A stretch of 64,000 nucleotides of DNA, from assembly GCF_009690905.1 (NCBI RefSeq), contig NZ_VOSW01000007.1, forward strand, positions 1 to 64,000, given 5' to 3'. Numbering within the stretch: position 1 is the first letter of the stretch; every line of letters starts with the position of its first letter. The translations under genes were made by a program, and so were the position numbers. Shown in pieces: positions 8,869 through 18,416 of the stretch. This stretch comes from Paraburkholderia madseniana. GTDB taxonomy: Bacteria; Pseudomonadota; Gammaproteobacteria; Burkholderiales; Burkholderiaceae. A model generated the notes under the pieces. That model made no database searches, had not been told where the DNA came from, and saw nothing but the letters and a program-made list of their open reading frames with translations.

Positions 8869-9039
8869 ATGGAAAAGTGGTTAGTGATATTGGGCATCTG
8901 GGCGATGTGCGCCACGTGTGGCGTGCTTTTCATCCGCGGCGCGACGCGCGGCCCGGGCAGACGTGAGACGGAAGAAAGGCGGGCGCGTCCGGCATCGCGC
9001 GCATCAGCTGGCGATGCGCGGGCAGCTTTGAACGATTGA
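8869..9039 (+). CDS. Small membrane protein with Arg-rich tail, 56 residues
   Basis: ATG 8869 to TGA 9037-9039. AGAGGA at 8855-8860 lies eight bases ahead of the start, a strong ribosome site. Residues 4-22 (WLVILGIWAMCATCGVLFI) form one membrane helix with two Cys. The rest is an Arg/Ala-rich cytoplasmic tail following the positive-inside rule. It follows the 51-residue membrane protein by 12 bases and the two are probably co-translated. No family is recognised. It could be a subunit or regulator of a membrane complex. Confidence 0.6.
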   Translation: MEKWLVILGIWAMCATCGVLFIRGATRGPGRRETEERRARPASRASAGDARAALND

Positions 9040-9151
9040 GGGGCTAAGCCCGACGGTTAATGATGGACATCAAGACGCCGCTCCTCGACTGACACCGCAA
9101 AGCAGGTACGCGCCGCACGGCTCACACCGGGCGGCGATGCAGACGCACGCG

Positions 9152-9397
9152 TCAATGCCGTGGAATGGGGTCGTACTGTGCACAGGCGTCGTCAGGCGAA
9201 ACGAGCTGGTCGTGCAGACGGCATAGCCGGCTATCCGCCACGCTCGCGCCAAACCCGGAACTGAACACGGCGAGGCCCGGAATGCTCTGCTCCAGTGAAT
9301 GCCGATCCTCGGCGCGATACCGGCAGCTTGCGCAGCGCGGCGCGCACGCATCGAAGCGTGCGTGGGCTGTGCCGGCGATGCGGACCGCCTCGCTCAT
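9152..9397 (-). CDS. Small Cys-rich protein translationally coupled to the YeiH-type exporter
   Basis: 81 residues starting at ATG 9397-9395, whose A is also the last base of the TGA of the upstream exporter gene (TGATG overlap), a classical coupling arrangement. The N-terminal third has FDACAPRCASCRYR, a Cys cluster of the C-x3-C-x2-C type that could bind metal. A fourth Cys lies in SRLCRLHDQLVSPDDAC and a fifth ends that motif. The middle SIPGLAVFSSGFGAS reads like a conserved beta-turn. A zinc- or iron-binding accessory protein of the exporter is the simplest reading, but no known family is claimed. Confidence 0.65.
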   Translation of the reverse strand: MSEAVRIAGTAHARFDACAPRCASCRYRAEDRHSLEQSIPGLAVFSSGFGASVADSRLCRLHDQLVSPDDACAQYDPIPRH

Positions 9398-10827
9398 CAC
9401 GTGCCCTGCCCCAAGCTATTCCAGTACGGTGCGAACACGTGCGCGGACAGCGCGTAGCCGATGGCGATATTGACTACCACGCCCGCCGTAAAGGCCAGGA
9501 ACGGTTTCAGGCCGGTGGCCGAGAGCGCGCGCAGGCGTGTGGTCAACCCGATGCTCAGGAAACAGAACGTGAACGCCCACGTGCGCAAGGCAGTGATCGG
9601 CGCGACGAATTCGGGCGTGACGACCTTGCGGTAGTCGGCCAGCGAGTAGTGGCTGGCGATCCACGTCACCAGCGCTGAAGCGATTACGAAGCCGATCACG
9701 AACTTCGGAAAACGCGCCCAGATTTCACCGACGTTGGCCTTGGCTTTGACGCCGCTGTCCTGCGACTCCCAGCGCGTCGTCGCGACGATGGCGAGCACGA
9801 ACGCCCAGATACCGATCCAGATATCGCGGCCGACCACCTTCATCAGCGTGAACGCCTGCAGCGACGCCTCGGGGGCGCCCGCAATCGCACCGCCCGCGTG
9901 TTTCGCGAAGTCGCCGTAAGCTTGCGCGGCGGCAATACCCGCGGCGTCGGCGAACTCGGACGTGCCGATCCATGCGCCCGCCACTGCTGTCGAGAGTCCC
10001 AGCGAGCGCGACGCAAAGGGCAGGACGAAAATCATCACGATCGCCCACAACACCACCAGCGTAATCGCTACCGACACCTGCTCGCGTTTGGCGCGCACCG
10101 CACCGGCAATTGCGATCGCCGCCGACACGCCGCACACCGCGCCACCCACGCCCAGCACGGCCGCAAACCGCCGGTCGAGACCGAACGCCTTGGCGGCAAA
10201 GAAGATCACGAAGAACGTCACGAGCGAGACGATGGTCGCCTGCCCGACCGCGACCGGCCCCGCCCACACCAGCAAGGTGAACGGCAGCGTCGCGCCGAGC
10301 AACACGATGCCGACCTTGATATAAAACTCCACGCGCAAGCCCGCTGAAAACCACTCGGGCAACGTGAACACATTGGAAATCAGGAGGCCGAGCGCCAGTG
10401 CCACCAACGGCGGCTCGAGGTTGTACTTCGACGCATTGACCCACGCGCCCAGCGTGAAGATCAGCGCCGATGCGATGAACAGGATCAGGAACGAGCCAAG
10501 GAAAATGCCGACCCGCTGCTTCAGCGCGGCAAGGCTCACGCCGAACAGCACAGCGAACACGACGAACAGCGCGACATAGTTCGGCAGATGCTTGCCGATG
10601 TCCTGCGCGGCCTGTCCCACGCTCGCCCATTTGGCGGGCGCCACCGCCAGCCACTTGATGCTGCTGCCCGAGGCGAATAGCGCCCAGGCAATCACGATCA
10701 CCAGCAGGCCGATCCAGACGGCCCACCAGTCTTCAGTTGAAAAGAGCCCGCCGCCGTGTGCGCTATGGTCACTGCGCGGTTTGCCGGGCGCGGCGCCGGT
10801 CGGCAACGTCTGGTTGGTATCGCTCAT
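9397..10827 (-). CDS. YeiH-family putative sulfate exporter (UPF0324)
   Basis: A 476-residue integral membrane protein with about ten to eleven hydrophobic helices. Recognisable family features are the paired glycine-rich segments AVLGVGGAVCGVSAAIAIAG and IGTSEFADAAGIAAA. The family (Cons_hypoth698, E. coli YeiH) is described as putative sulfate or anion exporters on weak functional evidence. The N-terminus before the first helix is hydrophilic with several His. The frame is open to 10941. ATG 10827 is preferred because the upstream extension looks non-coding, with ATG 10857 as the alternative. The downstream Cys-rich gene overlaps its stop by one base. Confidence 0.85.
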   Translation of the reverse strand: MSDTNQTLPTGAAPGKPRSDHSAHGGGLFSTEDWWAVWIGLLVIVIAWALFASGSSIKWLAVAPAKWASVGQAAQDIGKHLPNYVALFVVFAVLFGVSLAALKQRVGIFLGSFLILFIASALIFTLGAWVNASKYNLEPPLVALALGLLISNVFTLPEWFSAGLRVEFYIKVGIVLLGATLPFTLLVWAGPVAVGQATIVSLVTFFVIFFAAKAFGLDRRFAAVLGVGGAVCGVSAAIAIAGAVRAKREQVSVAITLVVLWAIVMIFVLPFASRSLGLSTAVAGAWIGTSEFADAAGIAAAQAYGDFAKHAGGAIAGAPEASLQAFTLMKVVGRDIWIGIWAFVLAIVATTRWESQDSGVKAKANVGEIWARFPKFVIGFVIASALVTWIASHYSLADYRKVVTPEFVAPITALRTWAFTFCFLSIGLTTRLRALSATGLKPFLAFTAGVVVNIAIGYALSAHVFAPYWNSLGQGT

Positions 10828-11008
10828 CGCAAATGCCCCGAGGAAGTTGAGGTGCATCGGCGCGGGATTTTTGAGTTTTGCCTGAAGGTGCGCCGATTCG
10901 GCGAAATATAGGCGAGCGACGTCCCAAAACGAAACGACCATTCGCTCTATGAATATGACTTAAAGGAGTAATGCTGCGAAGTTGTCGCAAAGCGGCCGGC
11001 AGCGGGCG

Positions 11009-13255
11009 TCAGATGTCGAGGGGATCGACTTCGAGATTCCAGCGCAGCACGCCTTTCAGGCCGCGCAGCATCGGTTGCCATGCGCGCAAAGTGGCCTGCA
11101 ACGCGGCCCGCGACGCGCTTTCGATCAGCAATTGCGCCCGATGTACGTGCATCACCTTGACGATGGTGAGCGGCACGGCGTCATAGACTGTCACGCGCCC
11201 GGCGGCCGGGATCTCCGTCAGCGCGGCGGCCGCCTGCTGCAGGAACGCGAGCGCGGCTTCGAGTGTGCGGCCTTCGGCGCGCAGCAAAGCCTGATAGGCG
11301 AACGGCGGCAGATGAGCGTCGCGCCGCTCGGCCAGCGTCGAATTGGCAAAGCCGACGTAGTCATGTCGCCCCAGCGCGTGATACAGCGCATGGCGCGGAT
11401 AGCGCGTCTGCACCAGCACTTCACCCGGCAAACCGGCGCGGCCTGCGCGGCCGCTCACTTGCATCAATTGCGCGAAGAGGCGTTCGCTCGCGCGGAAGTC
11501 GTGTGAAAACAAGGCGGTGTCGGCGTTCAGCACGCCGACCAGCGACACCCGCTGGAAGTCGTGGCCCTTTGCGATCATCTGCGTGCCGACGAGGATGTCG
11601 ACCTCGCCGGCGTGGACATCGGAAAACAGCGCCTGCGCGCTGCCTTTGCGGCGTGTGCTGTCGGCGTCGATGCGCAGCACGCGGGCGCCGGGCACCGCGC
11701 TCGCCAGCGTTTCTTCGACGCGTTGCGTGCCGCGTCCCATCGGCGCGATGTCGACATTGCCGCAGTCCGGGCACGAGCGCGGAATGCGCGATTCCCAGCC
11801 GCAGTGGTGGCAGCGCAGCGCGCGCTCCGGTTTGTGCAAGACGACGTAGGCGCTGCAGCGAGGGCAACCGGCCACCCAGCCGCAGGCGTCGCAGGAAAGC
11901 TGTGGTGCGTAACCGCGCCGGTTCAGGAACACGAGACTTTGCTCGCCGCGCTCGAGCCGCGCCTTCAACGCCGCAATCAACGGCCCGGACAAACCCTCCA
12001 CCGAGGCCCGCCCGCGCCGCCGCTCTTCTTCGAGATCGATCAGCTTGACGGTCGGCAGAACGGCCTCGGCAACTGCACGGCGCGACAGCGTGAGACGCTT
12101 GTAGCGGCCCTGATCCGCCTGCCACCAGCTTTCCAGCGACGGCGTAGCCGAGCCGAGCACAACCGGCAAACCGAGTTGCTTGCCGCGATAGATCGCCAGA
12201 TCGCGTGCCGAATAGCGCAAGCCTTCCTGTTGCTTGTAGGCCGGATCGTGTTCTTCGTCGACGACGATGATCGCGAGTTTCGGCAGCGAGGCAAGCACCG
12301 CCAGCCGCGTACCGAGCACGATGCGAGCGCGCCCGGTGTGCCCCGCGAACCAGTTGCGGGCGCGTTCGCCTTCCGCGAGACCGCTGTGCAGCGTGACGAT
12401 CGAGGTGCCTTCGAGCGCGGCAAAACGCGCACGGAAGGCCGACTCGAACTGCGGCGTCAGATTGATTTCAGGAACGAGGACAAGGGCCTGCGCGTCGGGC
12501 TTCGCCGCCAGAATCTCGGCGAGCGCGCGCAGATACACCTCGGTTTTGCCGCTGCCCGTCACGCCGTGCAGCAGGAAGGGCGCGAAGCCGTTCGCGTCGC
12601 GGATCGCTTCGACCGCAGTCGCCTGTTCGTCGGTGAGCGTGGGGAGGATGGGTGCAGGCGTGTCCGGTGATGCGGGGCCAGCGAGCACCTCGGCGGCTTC
12701 GATCACCTCCAGCGCGACCCAGCCTTCGGACTGCCATGCGTCCAGGGTTGCGATGGCTTTGGGATGAAGCGCGCGAGCCTCGGCGGCGCTCAGAAACTCG
12801 GCCTCCGCCAGGGCCTGGGCAAGCTTGCGCAATGCGCTTGCACGCGCCGGCAATGTTTCCGGCAACGCGGCGCGACCCTCGGCGGTCAGGCTGTAGCGCT
12901 CCTCAGGTGCGAACAGGCGCGACCAGCGCGACGCGTCACGCAGGGCTTGCGGCAAGGCAGGCAGGGCCACTTCCCCGAGGCCGCGTTGATAGTAGTCGGC
13001 GGCGAAGGCTGCGAGCCGCAGCCATTCGGTCGACACGGGCGGGCAGGCGGTACAGACATGGGTGACCGCTCGCAGACGGTCAGCGGGTACGTCACTGTGA
13101 GTGGTCACTTCGCAGACGAGACCCACCACGTGACGCTTGCCGAACGGCACGCTCACCATCATGCCCGGCGCGACACGCTCGGGCGTGCCGCAGCGGTAGT
13201 CGAACAGGGTCGGCAGCGGATGATCCAGCGCGACGCGGACGAACACTTCACTCAC
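11009..13255 (-). CDS. priA: Primosomal protein N' (replication restart helicase PriA)
   Basis: 748 residues from a GTG start (SEVFVRVALDHPLPTLFDY). An N-terminal 3'-DNA-end binding domain comes first. The Walker A motif GVTGSGKTE is near residue 235, the DEEH box lies in VVDEEHDPAYKQQEG, and a zinc-binding insert with eight Cys in four CxxC pairs (CDAC, CPRC, CHHC, CPDC) lies at about 450-500. The C-terminal helicase motif VSGRAGRAGLPGEV follows. It reloads the replisome at stalled forks. GTG 13255 is chosen because the family begins there and the longer frame needs a TTG start. No good ribosome site is visible. A lone perfect DnaA box lies 150 bases upstream. Confidence 0.96.
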   Translation of the reverse strand: MSEVFVRVALDHPLPTLFDYRCGTPERVAPGMMVSVPFGKRHVVGLVCEVTTHSDVPADRLRAVTHVCTACPPVSTEWLRLAAFAADYYQRGLGEVALPALPQALRDASRWSRLFAPEERYSLTAEGRAALPETLPARASALRKLAQALAEAEFLSAAEARALHPKAIATLDAWQSEGWVALEVIEAAEVLAGPASPDTPAPILPTLTDEQATAVEAIRDANGFAPFLLHGVTGSGKTEVYLRALAEILAAKPDAQALVLVPEINLTPQFESAFRARFAALEGTSIVTLHSGLAEGERARNWFAGHTGRARIVLGTRLAVLASLPKLAIIVVDEEHDPAYKQQEGLRYSARDLAIYRGKQLGLPVVLGSATPSLESWWQADQGRYKRLTLSRRAVAEAVLPTVKLIDLEEERRRGRASVEGLSGPLIAALKARLERGEQSLVFLNRRGYAPQLSCDACGWVAGCPRCSAYVVLHKPERALRCHHCGWESRIPRSCPDCGNVDIAPMGRGTQRVEETLASAVPGARVLRIDADSTRRKGSAQALFSDVHAGEVDILVGTQMIAKGHDFQRVSLVGVLNADTALFSHDFRASERLFAQLMQVSGRAGRAGLPGEVLVQTRYPRHALYHALGRHDYVGFANSTLAERRDAHLPPFAYQALLRAEGRTLEAALAFLQQAAAALTEIPAAGRVTVYDAVPLTIVKVMHVHRAQLLIESASRAALQATLRAWQPMLRGLKGVLRWNLEVDPLDI

Positions 13256-13719
13256 GCGGCGATGTGGATCGAGCGAACGGATGCGGCATGAGGCCGCGTC
13301 TCGGTGCACATTGAGCAAACGGCGAGTCCATCGAAGTTAAAGTAAAACTTCAATTTCGGCGCTAAGTTTTGGATTCGGCTGAACAATTGCAATCGGTCCG
13401 CTTGCCTGTGGATAACTTTGTTGAGAACTTCGTTCAGATAGGCCGGGAACCGCGCTGCAGCGGCCTTCTGTGGGTTTCCGCACATTTTGCCGTGCCCCCT
13501 TGAAACCCTTGCCAGACAAGGCTTAGATCAAATGCGCCTGCAATGTGCAAGGGCTAGGGCACGACGAAAGCTTCTACCGCGCCGCAGCGTGAACAATGTG
13601 CATAAGTCAAGTCTTGACTTTCGCAAGACCGCCATCTGACGGCCTGCCGACTACAAATATTCCCTTAGGCCGAGAGCCCAGTTCGCTGCGCTGCAGCAAA
13701 AATGGCAACGTTTTCGGCG
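13256..13719. other. priA-hemE gap with one DnaA box and a perfect palindrome
   Basis: No gene is seen in these 464 bases. A perfect DnaA box (TGTGGATAA, minus orientation) lies at 13407-13415. A 17-base palindrome, AAGTCAAG-T-CTTGACTT, lies at 13604-13620 and could be a regulator site. The minus-strand hemE gene ends at 13720 without an obvious T-run terminator. Confidence 0.6.
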
Positions 13720-14820
13720 TCAGCTTGGTGCATGCGCGCCACTGCGAATCGCGCGGCTATGACGATGGACTTCATCCACGAGCTCAGCAACATTCTCCGG
13801 CGGCGTGAACTGCGAAATGCCGTGGCCGAGATTGAAAACGTGACCAGGATGATTACCGAAGCGGTCGAGCACGGCACGCGCTTCCATGCGGATTGCGGCC
13901 GGCGGCGCAAACAGCACCGAAGGATCGATATTGCCTTGCAGCGCCACCTTGCTACCCACGCGCTCGCGCGCCTTGCTCAGGTTCACGGTCCAGTCGAGAC
14001 CCACCGCATCCACGCCGATATCGGCGATCTCGTCGAGCCACAACCCGCCGCCCTTCGTGAAGGTGATCACCGGCACTTTTTCTCCGTCGTGATCGCGTTT
14101 CAGTTGGCTCACGACCTGCTGGATGTACTGCAACGAGAAGCGTTGGTAGACGCCGTCCGCGAGCGCCCCGCCCCACGTGTCGAAGATCATCACGGCTTGC
14201 GCGCCGGCTTCGATCTGCGCATTCAGGTACGCCGCAACCGATTTCGCATTGACGTCGAGAATTCGGTGCATCAGGTCCGGACGCGCGTACAGCATCGATT
14301 TGACCGTGCGGAAGTCCGCTGAACCGCCGCCTTCCACCATGTAACACGCCAGTGTCCACGGGCTGCCCGAAAAGCCGATCAGCGGCACGCGCTGGCGGCC
14401 TTGCGCGTCGGTCAGCGCGGTGCGGATTTCGCGCACCGCGTCGGTCACGTAGCGCAGCGTGGCGTCGATATCGGGGACGGCCAGGCGCGCCACATCGTCT
14501 TCCGTGCGCACCGGACGAGCGAATTTCGGGCCCTCGCCAGCGACGAACTCGAGACCCAGGCCCATGGCGTCAGGCACGGTGAGGATATCGGAGAACAGGA
14601 TCGCGGCGTCGAGCGGATAGCGCTCGAGCGGCTGCAGCGTGACTTCCGTTGCGTACGCCGGGTTCTTCGCCAGACCGAGGAAACTCCCCGCGCGACCCCG
14701 CGTCGCGTTGTATTCCGGCAGGTAGCGGCCAGCCTGCCGCATCAGCCAGATCGGCGTGTAGTCGGTCGGCTGGCGCAGCAGCGCGCGCAGGAAAGTGTCG
14801 TTCAGGAGTTTATGGGCCAC
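13720..14820 (-). CDS. hemE: Uroporphyrinogen decarboxylase
   Basis: 366 residues from GTG 14820. The N-terminal signature [15 protein letters not shown] is the invariant substrate-binding loop of uroporphyrinogen decarboxylase, with its active-site Arg residues. The second signature [17 protein letters not shown] and the tail [12 protein letters not shown] also match. It removes four acetate carboxyls from uroporphyrinogen III to give coproporphyrinogen III in haem synthesis, in the cytoplasm as a homodimer. The frame extends seven codons to a TTG, but the family normally starts with MAHKLLND, which supports the GTG. No convincing ribosome site is seen ahead of it. Confidence 0.97.
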   Translation of the reverse strand: MAHKLLNDTFLRALLRQPTDYTPIWLMRQAGRYLPEYNATRGRAGSFLGLAKNPAYATEVTLQPLERYPLDAAILFSDILTVPDAMGLGLEFVAGEGPKFARPVRTEDDVARLAVPDIDATLRYVTDAVREIRTALTDAQGRQRVPLIGFSGSPWTLACYMVEGGGSADFRTVKSMLYARPDLMHRILDVNAKSVAAYLNAQIEAGAQAVMIFDTWGGALADGVYQRFSLQYIQQVVSQLKRDHDGEKVPVITFTKGGGLWLDEIADIGVDAVGLDWTVNLSKARERVGSKVALQGNIDPSVLFAPPAAIRMEARAVLDRFGNHPGHVFNLGHGISQFTPPENVAELVDEVHRHSRAIRSGAHAPS

Positions 14821-15038
14821 GTTGCGTACGACTGAAGGCAAAGAAGCATTTTACCGGACCCGGCAGGCCGCATCGCGCTTGATGCGGGCAATAACTGTGG
14901 CGCACCTTGCTTGCGGCCGGCTTTTTTGCAGCCCGGTGCGGCGCCATGACTCGGCTGAACGGCCAATGTTCAAGCGTGAATTGCCGGGCTATCATCCGAC
15001 GGCCTTACCAAACAATTACGCGCAACCAAGGAGACTCG

Positions 15039-15836
15039 ATGAACAAGGCAGCACTCGCACTGCTCGGCGTTCTGGCCGGTGTTTTGATGCACGCAGGCGT
15101 GGCCCAGGCGCAGAGCGCCGCCACCGCCGCGGCGCCCTCGCGGCTAGACGACATTCTCGCGCGCGGCACGCTGCGCGCCTGTACGACCGGCGATTACAAG
15201 CCGTACTCGTTTTACAAGGCAGACGGCCAGTTCGAAGGCATCGATATCGACATGGCCGAATCGCTCGCCAAATCGCTCGGGGTGAAGGCGGAATTCGTCA
15301 AGACATCGTGGCCGAACCTGATGAACGACTTCGTGGCGAAATGCGACGTCGGCGTGGGCGGTGTTTCGCCGACGCTCGAGCGCCAGAAGCGCGCGTTTTT
15401 CACGCAGGCGTACATGATCGACGGCAAGACGCCGATCGTTCGGTGTGACGACGTCAACAAGTATCAAACGGTGGCGCAGATCGATCAACCGGCGACCCGC
15501 GTGATCGTCAATCCGGGCGGTACCAACGAGCGTTTCGCCAAGCAGTATTTCCCGCATGCGAATCTGACCGTCTATCCGGACAACGTGACGATCTTCAAAC
15601 AAATCCTCGCCGGTAAGGCCGACGTGATGGTGACCGATGCATCGGAGACCCTGCTGCAACAAAAGCTGAATCCGGGCCTTTGCTCGGTGCATCCGGACAA
15701 GCCCTTCCAGTATGGCGAGAAGGCTTGGCTGCTGCCGCGCGGCGATGTGGCCTTCCAGCAATACGTCGATCAATGGTTGCACCTTGCGCGAGCGACCGGG
15801 GAATATCAGGCGATCTCGGATAAGTGGCTGAAGTGA
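15039..15836 (+). CDS. pheC: Periplasmic cyclohexadienyl (arogenate/prephenate) dehydratase, PheC-like
   Basis: 265 residues with a signal peptide (1-24, ending AQA) and a periplasmic binding-protein type II fold. Several segments match the secreted cyclohexadienyl dehydratase of pseudomonads closely: RACTTGDYKPYSF, TSWPNLMNDF, IVNPGGTNERFAKQ, PDNVTIFKQI and a C-terminal YVDQWLHLA. Known members convert prephenate or arogenate to phenylpyruvate or phenylalanine outside the cytoplasm. A plain amino acid-binding protein is the alternative, but no ABC genes are adjacent. AAGGAGA at 15028-15034 supports the start. The longer upstream frame is discarded. Confidence 0.85.
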   Translation: MNKAALALLGVLAGVLMHAGVAQAQSAATAAAPSRLDDILARGTLRACTTGDYKPYSFYKADGQFEGIDIDMAESLAKSLGVKAEFVKTSWPNLMNDFVAKCDVGVGGVSPTLERQKRAFFTQAYMIDGKTPIVRCDDVNKYQTVAQIDQPATRVIVNPGGTNERFAKQYFPHANLTVYPDNVTIFKQILAGKADVMVTDASETLLQQKLNPGLCSVHPDKPFQYGEKAWLLPRGDVAFQQYVDQWLHLARATGEYQAISDKWLK

Positions 15837-16269
15837 AGGTTGTGAGGTGCGGCCTGCGTCGCGCTTAATTGGAAAAGGCAAGCGGCTTGAACGATTAATA
15901 GGTCCGCATGGCTGACACAATCGTGTAACCAGACCCCAAGGCGCTACGCAAAACCCGAACAATGCCGTTGAACAAGGGTCCAACGAACCGGCCGCTTGCA
16001 CGATTACCCTCATGTGCGGGGTGTTGCAGCGCAGCGCACATACTCGTCCGCACACAGACGGACTTCGTAACGCTGGAAAAGCGCCTGTAATACAGCCGAT
16101 TCATGCAGAAAAAGATGAGCATGCAACCATTTCATGCGGAATCGACTGAATGGATTACGCCGCAATATGCGTCGCGAATAGCATCAATCAAGCGTATGAA
16201 ATTGCGTTACAGTCATCGGTAAAAATTACGTTTAAAACGTTTCGGATTGGAAATAAGTCCCGCAACGCC

Positions 16270-16484
16270 TTATCTGGCGGGCGTTACAACCTGAAACACT
16301 TTGTTACCGCGCTCGTAGGTTAATTCGCCCACAATGCCCTCAACGGTTTCAACACGGATGTGGCTGGGTGCGTGGTGTGAGCGGATACGATGCACTTGCC
16401 GGTCGGCGTTTGCCGAAGCCCTGTGAAGGGGCATCCCTGCTGGGGCCGTAGTCGACGCAGGGTCGTCGTCTCAGTTGGTTCCAT
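16270..16484 (-). CDS. Possible small protein gene with a one-base frameshift
   Basis: On the minus strand GAGGAGA precedes ATG 16484 at good spacing. That frame runs 54 codons (starting MEPTETTTLRR) to TAA at 16320. A second frame ends at 16270-16272 and contains the protein-like segment HIRVETVEGIVGELTYERG followed by NKVFQVVTPAR. A change of one base at the CCCC run near 16431 would join the good start to this C-terminus and give about 70 residues. It may be a real gene with natural or sequencing frameshift, two overlapping frames, or chance. No homologue is recognised. Confidence 0.35.
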
Positions 16485-16524
16485 CTTTGGTCTCCTCGCG
16501 CTAACCCCGTAGCGTGTGGTTTTT

Positions 16525-16550
16525 AGCGGGCTCCAGGCCCGCTTTTTTTT
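16525..16550 (+). terminator. Intrinsic terminator without an obvious gene before it
   Basis: AGCGGGC and GCCCGCT pair around a short loop and are followed by eight T on the plus strand. The nearest plus-strand gene ends 690 bases upstream, so it either ends a long untranslated tail or a small RNA. Confidence 0.8.
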
Positions 16551-16685
16551 CGTCTGGTCAAACGTTTGCGAGCTGCCGGGCGGGTCAATTTGCGGCCCAC
16601 GGATTCATTCGATGGCAAACGGTTTTCCCCAAGATGTCGGCCGGCGCCGCGCGAATCTTCGCGCGGCGCCGAACCCGCTTGGCCA

Positions 16686-18416
16686 TCAGGCCGTCTTGTC
16701 TTCCTGCACCTTCAATTCACTGATCATCCGTTCGCGCATGACGAATTTCTGCACCTTGCCGGTCACCGTCATCGGCAGTTCGTCGACGAAGCGGATGTAC
16801 TTCGGCACCTTGTAGTGCGCGATCTGGCCCTGACAGAACTGCTGGATTTCCTCCGCTGTGGCCTGCTCTCCTGAGCGCAATACGATCCACGCACACACTT
16901 CCTCGCCGTACTTCGCGTCGGGCACGCCGAAGACCTGCACGCTTTGGATTTTCGGGTGGCGGAACAAAAACTCCTCAATCTCGCGCGGGTAGATGTTTTC
17001 GCCGCCGCGAATCAGCATGTCCTTCAGGCGGCCGACGATGTTGCAGTAGCCTTCGGCATCGAGCGTCGCCAGATCGCCGGTATGCATCCAGCCGTCGACG
17101 ATGCTTTCCCGCGTCTTCGCTTCGTCCCCCCAATAGCCCTGCATCACTGAATAACCTTTGGTGCACAGTTCGCCCGTCTCGCCGATCGGCACGATCGCGC
17201 CGAGCGGGTCGACGATCTTCACCTCCAGATGCGGCTGGATACGCCCGACCGTCGTGGTGCGTTTGTCGAGCGGATCGGTAGTCGAACTCTGGAAGGACAC
17301 CGGGCTGGTCTCCGTCATGCCGTATGCGATCGTGATCTCGTTCAGATGCATCTTCGAGACGACCTTCTTCATCGTCTCGATCGGGCACGGCGAACCGGCC
17401 ATGATTCCGGTGCGCAGCCGCGAAAAGTCATAAGTGGCGAAATTCGGATGATCGAGTTCGGCGATGAACATGGTCGGCACCCCGTGCAGCGCGGTGCACT
17501 GCTCTTCGGCGACGGCCGCCAGGGTGGCAGCTGGATCGAAGCCCTCACCTGGAAACACCATATTCGCGCCGACCGATACGCAGGCCAGCACCGCCAGCAC
17601 CATGCCGAAGCAGTGATAGAGCGGGACGGGAATGCACAGGCCGTCCTGCTCCGTTAGGCGCATCGCCATCGCGATATAGCGCGCGTTGTTGACGACGTTC
17701 CTGTGGGTCAGCGTCGCGCCCTTCGGATTGCCGGTCGTACCGCTGGTGAACTGAATGTTGATCGGGTCGTGGGAGGAAAGCGTCGCGCCGATGGCGTCGA
17801 GCCTGGCGACGTCGAGTGTTGCGCGGCCCTGCTCGATCACGTCGGAGAAGGTCAGCATGCCGGGCGTTTCCGTGTCGCACATGCGGATCACGTAGCGCAG
17901 ATCGGGCAGGCGTGCGGCGTGCAGTTCGCCCGGCGCCTGGGTCGCCAGCTCCGGCGCGAGCTCCTGCAGCATCTCGAGGTACATCGATGTCTTGAAACGC
18001 TCTGCGGCAATGATCGCCTTGCAGCCCACCTTGTTCAAGGCGTACTCAAGTTCGGCGAGCCGGTAAGCCGGGTTGATGTTGACGAGCACGGCGCCGATGC
18101 GTGCCGTCGCGAACTGCGTAAGCAGCCATTCCACCCGGTTCGGCGACCAGATGCCGACGCGGTCGCCCTTCACGATGCCGAGTGCGAGAAGACCGGCCGC
18201 CAGCACGTCGATTTCTTCGGCGAACTCCTTCCATGTCCAGCTGATTCCTTGCTCACGAAACACCACGGCCAGGCGCTCAGGGAAACGCGCCGCGGTGTCG
18301 CGCAGAAACTGGCCTACCGGTGCTTCGCTCAACGGGATCTCGGTCGACCCGCGAACATACGACAGGTTGTCCTTGGGTTCGATGAGTGCGCCTTCGCCTG
18401 ACAGGTGGGTTGCCAT
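16686..18416 (-). CDS. Acyl-CoA synthetase (AMP-forming, FadD/AMP-binding family)
   Basis: 576 residues of the ANL adenylating superfamily. The P-loop-like motif [19 protein letters not shown] lies at about 200-220, the A5 motif [10 protein letters not shown] near 340, the hinge motif [20 protein letters not shown] near 455, and the catalytic lysine in [11 protein letters not shown] near the C-terminus. It activates a carboxylic acid, probably a medium-chain or branched acid, to its CoA ester via an acyl-adenylate. The chain length cannot be told. GGAGAC ahead of ATG 18416 fits the start. A TTGACGTTTACGGAAA-like site about 170 bases upstream resembles LiuR-type operators, which would link it to branched-chain acid breakdown. 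Confidence 0.92.
   Translation of the reverse strand: MATHLSGEGALIEPKDNLSYVRGSTEIPLSEAPVGQFLRDTAARFPERLAVVFREQGISWTWKEFAEEIDVLAAGLLALGIVKGDRVGIWSPNRVEWLLTQFATARIGAVLVNINPAYRLAELEYALNKVGCKAIIAAERFKTSMYLEMLQELAPELATQAPGELHAARLPDLRYVIRMCDTETPGMLTFSDVIEQGRATLDVARLDAIGATLSSHDPINIQFTSGTTGNPKGATLTHRNVVNNARYIAMAMRLTEQDGLCIPVPLYHCFGMVLAVLACVSVGANMVFPGEGFDPAATLAAVAEEQCTALHGVPTMFIAELDHPNFATYDFSRLRTGIMAGSPCPIETMKKVVSKMHLNEITIAYGMTETSPVSFQSSTTDPLDKRTTTVGRIQPHLEVKIVDPLGAIVPIGETGELCTKGYSVMQGYWGDEAKTRESIVDGWMHTGDLATLDAEGYCNIVGRLKDMLIRGGENIYPREIEEFLFRHPKIQSVQVFGVPDAKYGEEVCAWIVLRSGEQATAEEIQQFCQGQIAHYKVPKYIRFVDELPMTVTGKVQKFVMRERMISELKVQEDKTA

Larger units (their letters stand above)
15837..16685. other. Gene-poor gap with a plus-strand terminator and a possible small minus-strand gene
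   Basis: About 850 bases without a recognised protein family, with a middle part (16100-16260) clearly more AT-rich than the surroundings. It contains a strong plus-strand terminator at 16525-16550 with no annotated plus-strand gene directly before it, so a small RNA could end there. It also contains a small minus-strand reading frame at 16270-16484, described separately. No tRNA or known RNA family was recognised. Confidence 0.5.

Noticed and set aside
10971-11186. 71-codon plus-strand frame with AAAGGAG ahead of ATG
   Set aside because: Despite the good ribosome site it runs antisense through priA and has no protein-like pattern.
15895-16122. 75-codon minus-strand frame after the PheC-like gene
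   Set aside because: No ribosome site, no family and unlikely composition.
16103-16222. 39-codon plus-strand frame in the same gap
   Set aside because: Too short, no ribosome site, no hydrophobic or motif pattern.
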